A DNA stretch of 64,000 nucleotides, taken from Bermanella sp047621325 (GTDB lineage Bacteria > Pseudomonadota > Gammaproteobacteria > Pseudomonadales > Oceanobacteraceae). Position numbers and translations under genes: made by a program. The notes under the pieces are model-generated. The model did no database searches, was not told where the DNA came from, and worked only from the letters and a program-made list of their open reading frames with translations. The stretch is from contig JBLHLT010000001.1 of the NCBI GenBank assembly GCA_047621325.1, positions 62,001 through 126,000 on the forward strand, read 5' to 3'. Shown here piece after piece: positions 10,001-16,868 of the stretch; position 1 is the stretch's first letter; each line of letters begins with the position of its first letter.

Positions 10001-11212
10001 CCAAGCTTGAGCATTGGAGGGGTTGACTTAGTCAAAGCACAGGGCGGCCTTATTTCACTAGATGAAGCCCCTGCTAACGTAAAAAATGCACTACCCGATT
10101 TGAAAAAACTAAAAAATGCAATGCTCGCTAATGTATCAGCGCAACTGGGTATTCAATCTGCACCTAACTTAACGGGCACAGTTGGTATGGCCATCAATAT
10201 GAAAGAAGGCAGTGGCATCTACTCTGTTATTGACGGATACCTATCACCTTCAATAATGCACATCCGATTAAGTGGTGATGCATTATTCAAATTGGAATCC
10301 CCTTTCATTACCAGTTCGGGCACGTGCGAGCTGGATGCATTCAAACATACAATATTAGAAGCCAATTACCATTTAAGCGGTGGACAATTTGATATAGAAG
10401 GCACCTTAAATAGTGATTTTTTAGCAGAGATTGAAGATGAAACAGCCAAACTCGTACAAGAATTAATTTCATTTGATAACATTCGAAATGCTGTCAACGA
10501 TGTGGCCAATAAAACGGGCATCGTTAAAGTCAAGCAAACCGCGGTAAACACCGCTAAGTCTGCTTTTAATGATGCAAAAAAAGCACTGGATGTGGCCAAC
10601 TCAGGATTCAATGATGCCAAAAGCGGATTAAGCTCTGCACAAGGTGCACTCAATAGTGCTCAAAGTAAAATTAACTCAATAAAAGGTAAGTGCAGTAGTC
10701 TTCCTAGCGGCTTCCCTACTTATCTTAAACAAGCCTGTGAAAAAACACTGGAGGTCCTACTTGCACCAGCCAACCTCGCCCTAGATGCTGCAAAAGGCGC
10801 GTTATCAGCGGCAAAAGGAACCTTTAGCGCTGCACAACTCGCCTTAAAAGGCGCCCAGTCGACATTAGATCTTGCGAAGAAAGCATTAGATGAAGCCAAT
10901 GCCGCTCTTAACTTGGCACAAGCTGAACTAAATAAAGCGGTAGACGCTGCCGCCTCATTGGAGAAAAAAGTAGGGTCGAAACTTTATGATATCGTTAAAG
11001 ATATCACCAAGTTTTCGCTTAATTTTGCTAGCCTAGATAAAACGACATTAACAGGCACTCTCACAAATGATAGTGTTGGGTTTTCCTTTAAACTGGTCAT
11101 TAAAGTATTGGGTAAATCCATTTCACTACCCAGTGTTTCGCTTAATATACATGATCCAATTAAAGGTACGGCTCAAAGTATTGCGAAGAAAGTACTGAGT
11201 GAAATAGTATAA
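7070..11212 (+). CDS. Unrecognised 1380-aa beta-rich protein with heptad-repeat arms
   Basis: 1380 aa, no signal peptide, no hydrophobic membrane segment, no recognised domain. Residues 1 to about 1150 are rich in short alternating strands with many Leu-Ser-Leu patterns and few Cys, suggesting a large repetitive beta structure. Residues about 1150-1300 are two runs of 7-residue units of the form ALxxAKx (for example AFNDAKK, ALDVANS; then ALSAAKG, ALDEANA). A break containing two Cys (KCSS...QACEK, about 1205-1223) separates them. After this the chain returns to beta-type sequence. The likely shape is a beta body carrying a helical hairpin arm. A strong terminator follows, so the unit ends here. 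It could be a structural, surface or effector-like protein; I cannot choose. Confidence 0.75.
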   Translation: MNIAANNASTVHIENNQDSILSIATNSTLLSVSDLKAFFESKLEAILSAAGKIKKIEGEITQYTGGVLPSEELFKKTGIPEFRYLSLFEKLSYLIKVDSKNNEVSLSVSSDKIDIDSTFTIDCAALSLSVTYVDTVKVSSVTGSSDFTLEKKSHTGINIVLSSNVVMFSVSDFDPLTCIASVFENTVILPDPIKNFLKQHEAKENPLNLSLGYNLSTKTLDLTASTAQGIGPDLLSVKKLYIHKTKDSGTLAQITFSSAFNGENFINNQTISLDLSSSSCVISAKVDFPNIDLGSLLNSVNVFAEQVVVIEKKNWNFQLDLTKQTLEIESPIFKEWLSINICETLKFGASDLKLKSDKLLNLNMSTTGGIYIAGAEIIHGNLVINRSSEGFDGVFNASTNKEKATFAIPYSTNNSFDLNFSIESLNLSLSKDNLQNKIWDYDAKDISISLDKLPKPLDVINKKTVTGSINGSNKSTNLSVDKVGGIKTPCAFSVPLPEMYFVDIEKSFSVKKTSPGDLQIVINDLSWDLNKASGNQVAGKFSLSLPEKFNGLFGLNKGKPLFDVFKTYTGDYSKLSDTQKSQAAFTFDLVKKEDSILLTLLNSPFNKVDFKTSGDNKTLHDVDLGELGKYQCTMPAMGYDEDIGSWVVTGTLKIETLPSAIPLGVIKNLLERYDLSIFNKLIPDSIPLLIPGEKGQSPSDIINPLLEKVGMSKLVTAIKPFENTINKLLNDIVKYDLPSAINYEVAYSKGSYKLDLDIVPPTSGKLGSLKMMLPCVGPSIFGPQPGIATIELYGCSWGSLYGVPYLNLDTKVHFLDLSSMAISKTLHEDASHLGCELTLHNLFIINPFVDPVPLFIDKLDCHYRGIEQMTIESSFGLPKPGTSVFDIASLIQSLFVFLTTDRKLSAEMLPADAKLELIIGKNYIQLPSYLSGATFGKTSSSTINATNYIISLLNWLKSFALNDLVDAIPKAYRILSLPSLSIGGVDLVKAQGGLISLDEAPANVKNALPDLKKLKNAMLANVSAQLGIQSAPNLTGTVGMAINMKEGSGIYSVIDGYLSPSIMHIRLSGDALFKLESPFITSSGTCELDAFKHTILEANYHLSGGQFDIEGTLNSDFLAEIEDETAKLVQELISFDNIRNAVNDVANKTGIVKVKQTAVNTAKSAFNDAKKALDVANSGFNDAKSGLSSAQGALNSAQSKINSIKGKCSSLPSGFPTYLKQACEKTLEVLLAPANLALDAAKGALSAAKGTFSAAQLALKGAQSTLDLAKKALDEANAALNLAQAELNKAVDAAASLEKKVGSKLYDIVKDITKFSLNFASLDKTTLTGTLTNDSVGFSFKLVIKVLGKSISLPSVSLNIHDPIKGTAQSIAKKVLSEIV

Positions 11213-11217
11213 CAACT

Positions 11218-11244
11218 AAAAAGGCATGCCATGCATGCCCTTTT
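11218..11244 (+). terminator. Rho-independent terminator after the 1380-aa gene
   Basis: The 12-bp stem AAAAAGGCATGC / GCATGCCCTTTT has one mismatch and a CAT loop, and begins six bases after the stop codon. Confidence 0.8.
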
Positions 11245-11376
11245 AAACTCGCCATTAAATGAATAGGATGATACGCCTGTAAGCTCAATTTTCTCATCAT
11301 TTAACCTAACTTACTTTAGGCCGATAGCCGATAAACATTCTCCGATTCAAAGAAGTAACACCCATTTTATCTATCC

Positions 11377-11414
11377 CGTCACTCCCATAGGACCAGTCCG
11401 TTAATGGGAATCCA
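11377..11414 (+). repeat. CGTCACTCCC palindromic repeat, second copy
   Basis: Near copy of 2788-2826 with the same order: CGTCACTCCCATAGGAC, AGTCCGT, AATGGGAATCCA. It lies in the gap before the alpha/beta hydrolase gene. Confidence 0.7.
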
Positions 11415-11496
11415 TAAAGCGCCATTACCTTCCCCTATTTGACCTATACTTAAAATTCAGCAATAGTCAGAACACATAATAAAAGCGAGCAAATCA

Positions 11497-12357
11497 ATGC
11501 CAAGCTTTCAACATCAAAACGTCACCTTTCATTACGAAGAAATGGGCACAGGCGAGCCAATTATTGCACTGCACGGCTTAGCACAACATAGCGCCTACTG
11601 GATGAAAACCGGCGTCGCTGAGCAGCTGGCTAAAAGCTATCGAGTCATAGCTTTAGATGTACGTGGCCACGGCTTCACCACCATTGAAGACAAGGCAAAA
11701 GGGTACGACATTGCAACCTGCGTTGAAGACGTTAACGCACTGGCAGAACACTTGGGATTAAATCAATTCCATTTAATGGGTCACAGCACCGGCGGCATGA
11801 TCGCAGCACATTACGCTATGCAATATTCCATTGATGTAAGCTCCACCGATACCAATCGTTTGTTATCCCTTATTTTATGCAATACCAGTTCATCAACCCA
11901 GTTTAGTAACTTACCCGATGTGGCCAATCAAGCCGCCGTCACCTTTATGGCCAGCAGTTTTGAAAACTTTAGCTGGCCACTGATTATTCAAGGCTTAAAA
12001 ATAAATTCAGGGCCGTTATTTGCGGGTCTATCTGCGGCTAAAAATTCAGATGAACTATACGAGCAAACATTAAAACTAATGGAAGATGGCAACGGTAAAA
12101 GCATTGGTGCCTTTGTGCGCAGCTTTTATCAAGACAAAGACCCACATATTGACGGTTTGCAAAAAATCATCTGCCCAACCTTAGTGATCACGGCCGAGCT
12201 TGATCGTATTTTTACAAAAACCAGTCGATATTTTTTAGCGAATATTCTAAACGTCAGCCATGTGCATCATCCTAGCTGTGGGCATATGACGGCGGTGGAG
12301 TGTCCGGATTGGCTAACTGACAATATATTAGATTTTTTACTCAACGAAAGAAATTAA
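11497..12357 (+). CDS. Alpha/beta-fold hydrolase (Ser nucleophile)
   Basis: 286 aa. The oxyanion segment is ALHGLAQHS, the nucleophile elbow GHSTGG, and the C-terminal catalytic His lies in SCGHMTAVECP. An acidic residue in TAELDRIF could complete the triad. The fold and length match small esterases, enol-lactonases and C-C hydrolases. It is cytoplasmic (no signal). It stands alone between a repeat and a minus-strand lipoprotein gene, so no pathway can be read from context. Confidence 0.9.
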   Translation: MPSFQHQNVTFHYEEMGTGEPIIALHGLAQHSAYWMKTGVAEQLAKSYRVIALDVRGHGFTTIEDKAKGYDIATCVEDVNALAEHLGLNQFHLMGHSTGGMIAAHYAMQYSIDVSSTDTNRLLSLILCNTSSSTQFSNLPDVANQAAVTFMASSFENFSWPLIIQGLKINSGPLFAGLSAAKNSDELYEQTLKLMEDGNGKSIGAFVRSFYQDKDPHIDGLQKIICPTLVITAELDRIFTKTSRYFLANILNVSHVHHPSCGHMTAVECPDWLTDNILDFLLNERN

Positions 12358-12413
12358 CATCCACCAAAAGTTCACAAAGGCGTCCTTCTGGCTGGCTTTG
12401 ATAATCTTATTAA

Positions 12414-12911
12414 TTAATCACAGTGCACTGATATGAAAATATACCAATTTTCATATAACTCATCGTCATTAACTTTTATATGGCGATCAAACCAATGGCA
12501 ACTGTCATTATCCGAAATGCGATTTAAATTGCCAGACCATACGTTTTCTTTATATTCAGGACTTTCAGAATAAAAATAACCTTTAGCATAATCATTAAAA
12601 GATCCACTCTCTGTGTAAACGACTAACCTTAATTCACTTAATAAAGGCCAATAGTCGCAAGTTATTAATAATAACTCTAATTTTGATTTTAAATCTTCGG
12701 TATCACTTACCAAGTCGTAATCACCACTATGGCATTCAGAGCTAAGCTTTGAAGCTTCTTCAAAATATTGATAATTATCTATTAGGTGTCGGGACATATC
12801 CTTATCGGTCATGAATATCCCGCGTTTTACTGGCGGGTTAAGAGTATTTTCTAGATTACACCCTCCAATCAAAAGTAAGATTATTGAAAGGGATACTGCT
12901 TTTAATTTCAT
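12414..12911 (-). CDS. Hypothetical lipoprotein
   Basis: 165 aa. The N-terminus is a lipoprotein signal ending in the lipobox LIGGC, so the mature protein would carry a lipid on Cys18. The mature part is polar, rich in Asp, Glu, Ser and Tyr, with several further Cys (EC, TCDYW, SCHWF, HCD) that could form disulfides in the periplasm. Asn follows the lipid-bearing Cys, so outer-membrane sorting is expected by the +2 rule. No family is recognised. It lies at the edge of an accessory stretch. Confidence 0.65.
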   Translation of the reverse strand: MKLKAVSLSIILLLIGGCNLENTLNPPVKRGIFMTDKDMSRHLIDNYQYFEEASKLSSECHSGDYDLVSDTEDLKSKLELLLITCDYWPLLSELRLVVYTESGSFNDYAKGYFYSESPEYKENVWSGNLNRISDNDSCHWFDRHIKVNDDELYENWYIFISVHCD

Positions 12912-13066
12912 TCGTCATCCTTGAAATAATTCATAACAAAAACTTATTGAAACACTCATGATAAGAAAATAGTCCTAGGCAGTCTTTCTTCTTTAATCAA
13001 TATCCAACTATATTCGTATTTAAAAAACCACGTTAAAGCCTGGTGATCAATTCAAAGGAGATCGTC

Positions 13067-13383
13067 ATGCCAAAACCAAGGAAAGAACACGTCTGTTTAG
13101 AAGCCACACCTTATTACCACTGTATTTCTCGCTGCGTGCGTAAAGCTTATTTTTGTGGTGTTGATATTAGTACCAATGAAAGTTATGAGCATCGCCGTGG
13201 TTGGCATGAGAATTAATCAAACAAACACAAATATTTACGATTGATATTGCGGCCTATGGGATTATGTCGAATCACTATCATATTGTTTTGCACATCAACA
13301 AAGAAGTGGCTGATAACTGGTCTTTTAATGAGGTGATTGGTCGTAGCGGCGACCTAACCTCAAAAATTGCCAAGCCTTACTGA
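13067..13383 (+). pseudogene. Decayed REP-associated tyrosine (RAYT/Y1) transposase
   Basis: A good ribosome site (AAAGGAG) precedes ATG 13067, which starts the typical RAYT N-terminus (TPYYHCISRCVRKAYFCG). The frame stops at 13214-13216. In another frame, about ten codons later, the family core reappears: AAYGIMSNHYHIVLHIN, including the HUH-type His-Tyr-His, then SFNEVIGR, ending at 13381-13383. The second half of the protein is absent. At least one frameshift or deletion and loss of the C-terminal part make it inactive. Intact members cut single-stranded REP DNA through a catalytic Tyr, and this window holds many REP-like hairpins. Confidence 0.88.
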
Positions 13384-13577
13384 CTTAAATATCACACCAA
13401 AATCAACCTAAGACGCTATTCATTGGCGGGATGACTGCTGCACGGTTTTTCAAAAACAGATTACCTCTAAGCTTAAACACAAATAAATCAGGGTGAAATA
13501 TCACCTTTCACTTCAATATTTAATGGGTCGAAGATTAAAACTGGCGCATCTCAGCTTATATTATTAACATGAGTGTC

Positions 13578-14444
13578 TTAGTTATTACTCTCTGGAAAGT
13601 AACCCAATTCATACTTAGAAGGGTGCATTTTTACTTCGATTACATTTATGTCTGCGCGCTTACTATTCAAAGCTGATGTGATATTTAATTTAGCCCACTC
13701 CGGCATTTTCTCAGCAATGTATACCGCGTTTATACAGGCTGGGTCATAATAATGTTTTCCTCGAAGTGACGATATCAATCTTATCTCACTTTCGAAAGAC
13801 CAGCTCGGTTCCTTCGTCTTAAAACCTTTCAGAATCTCACTAGATGAATCTCTACGACCATTTATGTGATCATTCATAAAGGTATTAAGATTAACCATTG
13901 GCAGGCCTCCATCTGATGGATATGTAACGGGGGCTGAGCCAACTTTGGTACCTAGCTTTTCATTAAATGATTCTTTCAATTGATCCAAGTCAAATTCAAT
14001 ACAATATCCCTTAAACCCATTCGCATAATGAGACCACATTTGCATACTGTTTAATGGGGACGGATATTGATGACTGTCTCTTGCTCTAGATAAAGAAAGT
14101 ACGAAGTAACTGTCTCGATGTTCTTTGTGGAATTTCTTAAAATATTCCTTTGCACGGGAATCGACGAACTCGGAAAATGGAGTGCCCCTGTCTTTTTCAT
14201 ATTCACGGTAGTAGGTCATAGCTTCTTCCTCCGGACTACATTCAGGCCTAGGCGATTCTGAATATAGTTTTGTTAGGAATGCCAACCTTAACTCATCGTC
14301 TATGCCGCGATCGTCAAATTGGACATATCCTTCAAATGGATCGTTCAAACTCTGAAAATCTGAGAACCACAGATAATCCTCGTACAGCGAGTCAAAGTCA
14401 TTCTCGTTTCCGTACCTGAATTTAAAGATTCTCTTTCTATCCAT
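13578..14444 (-). CDS. DUF2971 domain protein
   Basis: 288 aa. It carries the hallmarks of DUF2971: an N-terminal FKFR..., then WFSDFQSLNDPFEGY, the central MWSHYANGFKGYCIEFD, and a later V.YPSDGG segment. It is soluble, with no signal peptide. The biochemical role of the family is unknown, and it is often found singly in variable genome regions. Here it lies between a dead RAYT gene and a MITE-like element, which fits an accessory gene. No partner gene is adjacent. Confidence 0.85.
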   Translation of the reverse strand: MDRKRIFKFRYGNENDFDSLYEDYLWFSDFQSLNDPFEGYVQFDDRGIDDELRLAFLTKLYSESPRPECSPEEEAMTYYREYEKDRGTPFSEFVDSRAKEYFKKFHKEHRDSYFVLSLSRARDSHQYPSPLNSMQMWSHYANGFKGYCIEFDLDQLKESFNEKLGTKVGSAPVTYPSDGGLPMVNLNTFMNDHINGRRDSSSEILKGFKTKEPSWSFESEIRLISSLRGKHYYDPACINAVYIAEKMPEWAKLNITSALNSKRADINVIEVKMHPSKYELGYFPESNN

Positions 14445-14504
14445 TTTAAAGTCCGAGTCTAAGGTGCTTAACAGTTTATTCTATAGCACGTGATCAAATA
14501 ACAT

Positions 14505-14743
14505 AATATGCCGTCACGTGACGTGTTTTAAGGGCATGTTTACCCAGTTACCTTTTATAATCCAGCTATCATGGGTTATACAGTCAATATTGGCAAATAT
14601 GCACTACCGTTTTTTACGTCTTCACAAAACATTTGTACCTATGTAAGCCCTTCTTTTTCTTTGGGTTTATTTTTCGACGCGTTTAGTTGCTTTTGCAAGA
14701 CAAAGGACCCATTTCCATAAAAAACGTCACATGACCGCATAAT
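14505..14743. mobile_element. MITE-like element with imperfect terminal inverted repeats
   Basis: The 26-bp left end (14505-14530, containing GTCACGTGACG) matches the reverse complement of the right end (14718-14743, containing CGTCACATGAC) at about 22 of 26 positions. The 239-bp element codes for nothing obvious. The left end contains a perfect 12-bp palindrome CGTCACGTGACG. No clear target duplication is visible, and no cognate transposase lies in the window. Confidence 0.55.
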
Positions 14744-14837
14744 ATAGCCAATGCCAGTACAAAAGTATGATGTTGTTTTCTTTGACTTCAAAAATTCACA
14801 CCATCTAAGCAACGCAATTGTGATATTAAGTCAGCTA

Positions 14838-14875
14838 CACTTCGACAGCTCGTTCCTCGCGCTCAGTGGGAACGG
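14838..14875. repeat. Degenerate CTTCGACA...GAACGG intergenic repeat
   Basis: CACTTCGACAGCTCG and GCTCAGTGGGAACGG flank a short insert and resemble the dispersed CTTCGACAGGCTCAG-type repeat seen in many bacterial genomes. CGTTCC and GGAACG can pair. Confidence 0.4.
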
Positions 14876-14902
14876 TTATTCTTCACGCAACAAGTTCAGA
14901 CT

Positions 14903-14970
14903 TTTTCACCCGCAGGTGCGGGTTCGTACAAAAAAGCAAAACCTGTACGAGTCGAGCACCGCTCGCGATA
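14903..14970. repeat. Inverted REP pair (BIME-like), AGGT-loop family
   Basis: Left copy, 14903-14930, plus orientation: stem ACCCGC-AGGT-GCGGGT, then TCGTACA. Right copy, 14944-14970, minus orientation: stem CGAGC-GGT-GCTCG, then CTCGTACA. They face each other across 13 bp, so TCGTACA and TGTACGA also form an inverted repeat. Confidence 0.7.
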
Positions 14971-15241
14971 CCAATGTGCTAATTTTTGTCACACTCAAAT
15001 GATGGTAAATAATTATGATACTTAAAAGACTATTCCAACTAGGTATCAGCTCTTTATTTACCTCACAGCCAACAGCTAAGTTAAAAAACACAACTCTATC
15101 GCGCGCAAGCGCCTTCCCACAAACAACAACGAATTTCACATCAACGCTTACAACAACCCCATTACTACAACCAACACACTCATCATCATAAAATTATCTT
15201 AGTGCGTTTATACATCCCCCCTATGATTAGATGAGCAATTC

Positions 15242-15269
15242 TATTCACCCGCAGGTGCGGGTTCGTACA
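15242..15269 (+). repeat. AGGT-loop REP element, single copy
   Basis: Identical to the left copy of the 14903 pair over CACCCGCAGGTGCGGG plus TTCGTACA; upstream TATTC is also shared. Confidence 0.75.
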
Positions 15270-15444
15270 ATGCAGATACATCTTTAATGGATTACCAAGA
15301 TACATATAATAAGACACAATTAGATGAGCCTAACGCACCTTTTAACTATGGATGCCTGACTTAATATTGAAGTGTTGACGGGCGCGAGAAAGTTCGCCCC
15401 ATGAAAAATTAAATTCACTGGTGCATCTTTGCTACATAAACACG

Positions 15445-15657
15445 CTACTCACAACAATTACCACCTTTCTGAATCGGCGGGCATTTAACCGAGCCATACG
15501 AGCAAAACACACAGCAATCCCCTGCTTTGGGTTTAAGTCGTTTATGGCAGTTATTACATTCATAAAAATACTGGCAGGCATTAGTGGGCATTGTCTCTGT
15601 TTTTTTATGGCCGCATTCTGGGCAGGTTAATACCGATTCTAAAATAATATTGTCCAT
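15445..15657 (-). CDS. GDCCVxC-type small Cys-rich protein
   Basis: 70 aa with ten Cys. Two CxxC pairs (CPECGHKK and CNNCHKR) look like a zinc ribbon, followed by the signature GDCCVFCSYGSVKCPPIQ. In this family some members carry selenocysteine at the signature; here every position is an ordinary Cys codon. The biochemical role is not established; a redox or metal-binding role is plausible. It lies 29 bp after the CoA-transferase gene on the same strand and may be the last gene of that operon. Confidence 0.8.
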   Translation of the reverse strand: MDNIILESVLTCPECGHKKTETMPTNACQYFYECNNCHKRLKPKAGDCCVFCSYGSVKCPPIQKGGNCCE

Positions 15658-15686
15658 GATTTTCTATGCTCACGTTTATTTAAAAA

Positions 15687-16853
15687 TCACAACCCAAACT
15701 GCTTAAACACCTCATCATCGTGCTCACCCAACAAAGGTGGTGGGCGCTTGTATGCGACCGGTGTGCGCGATAATTTAATGGGATTGCCCGGTAAGGTTAA
15801 ATCTTTATTTAACGGGTGAGGAATATTCACGCGCATGTCACGGGCAATGATTTGTGGGTCGTTAAATACTTCATCTATGTTATTAATTGGCCCTGCTGGT
15901 ACTAGTGCTTGTTCGAATAACACCAACCATTCATCGCGGGCTTTTGATAACATTTGCCCTTGTAAAATGGCCACTAATTGATTTCGATTTTTTACTCGCT
16001 GCGGGTTTGTGCTGTAGTCTGGGTGGTCGGCTAATGCTGCAAGACCAATCACGTTGCAATAGCGTTTAAATTGATCGTCGTTACCCACCGCCACAATGCA
16101 GTGGCCATCACTGGTGGCAAAGGTTTGGTACGGCACAATATTAGGGTGCGAGTTACCTAGTTTTTGGGGCACAAGCCCGCCCACTAAATAATTGGTGGCT
16201 TGGTTGGCAAGGGTCGCCGCCGTGACATCTAACAGGGCGAGATCAATGTATTGGCCTAGGCCAGATTTTTCTCGTTCGGCTAAGCTGGCGAGTATGCCCA
16301 CGCTGGCGTACAAGCCTGTCATAACATCGGTTAATGCCACACCTATTTTTTGTGGTTCGCGTTCTGGCTCGCCCGTCACGCTCATTAGGCCGCCCATAGC
16401 TTGCACTAAAAAGTCGTAACCGGGGCGATTTTTGTAAGGGCCGGTTTGGCCAAACCCTGTGATTGAGCAATAAATAAGTTGGGGATTAAGCGCAGATAAC
16501 GTGGCGTAGTCCAGCGAGTATTGCGCGGCACCACCGGTTTTAAAATTTTCGATCACTATGTCGCATTGCTGCGCCAATTTATGCACTTGCTGCTGCCCTT
16601 TTGGCGTGGTGATATCAATGCACACCGATTGTTTGCCGCGATTGGCCGCCATAAAATACGCCGACTCGCTACTGTCTTGACCTTTATCGTTTGGCATATA
16701 AGGCGGCCCCCAGCGACGGGTATCGTCGCCAACATTGGGGCGTTCAACTTTTATTACCTGCGCGCCAAAATCAGCCAAGATTTGGCTAGCCCAAGGGCCA
16801 GCCAATATGCGCGACAAATCCAATACTTTTAAGTGGCCCAGTGCACTTGCCAT
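15687..16853 (-). CDS. gcdG: CaiB/BaiF-family CoA transferase, probable glutarate CoA-transferase
   Basis: 388 aa, the usual length for class III CoA transferases. Visible motifs are the N-terminal GHLKVLDLSRILAGPWASQILADFGAQVIKVE, RGKQSVCIDI, and the active-site region GYDFLVQAMGG, whose Asp forms the acyl-anhydride. It starts 15 bp after the glutaryl-CoA dehydrogenase gene. That pairing, with a divergent LysR gene, matches the gcdHG arrangement of pseudomonads, in which this enzyme activates glutarate with CoA. The symbol rests on context; the family alone does not define the substrate. Confidence 0.85.
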   Translation of the reverse strand: MASALGHLKVLDLSRILAGPWASQILADFGAQVIKVERPNVGDDTRRWGPPYMPNDKGQDSSESAYFMAANRGKQSVCIDITTPKGQQQVHKLAQQCDIVIENFKTGGAAQYSLDYATLSALNPQLIYCSITGFGQTGPYKNRPGYDFLVQAMGGLMSVTGEPEREPQKIGVALTDVMTGLYASVGILASLAEREKSGLGQYIDLALLDVTAATLANQATNYLVGGLVPQKLGNSHPNIVPYQTFATSDGHCIVAVGNDDQFKRYCNVIGLAALADHPDYSTNPQRVKNRNQLVAILQGQMLSKARDEWLVLFEQALVPAGPINNIDEVFNDPQIIARDMRVNIPHPLNKDLTLPGNPIKLSRTPVAYKRPPPLLGEHDDEVFKQFGL

Positions 16854-16868
16854 AAACGCTCCTTAATT

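Larger units (their letters stand above)
14445..15444. other. 1-kb non-coding stretch packed with repeats
   Basis: No supported gene. It holds a MITE-like element (14505-14743), a degenerate CTTCGACA...AACGG repeat (14838-14875) and REP hairpins (14903-14970, 15242-15269). A 58-codon frame at 15015-15191 (plus) starts MILKRLFQLG but becomes Thr/Pro/Gln-rich and has no clear ribosome site. An 83-codon frame at 14751-15002 crosses the repeats and is not called. Confidence 0.6.

Noticed and set aside
13578..14444. DUF2971 gene as part of a defence system
   Set aside because: No nuclease, toxin, reverse transcriptase or other defence partner is adjacent; the accessory setting alone is not enough.
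14751..15002. 83-codon plus-strand frame in the repeat-rich gap
   Set aside because: It runs through REP and other repeats, has no ribosome site and no family features; likely chance.
15015..15191. 58-codon plus-strand frame starting MILKRLFQLG
   Set aside because: No clear ribosome site, and the second half is low-complexity Thr/Pro/Gln; noted in the gap entry but not called.
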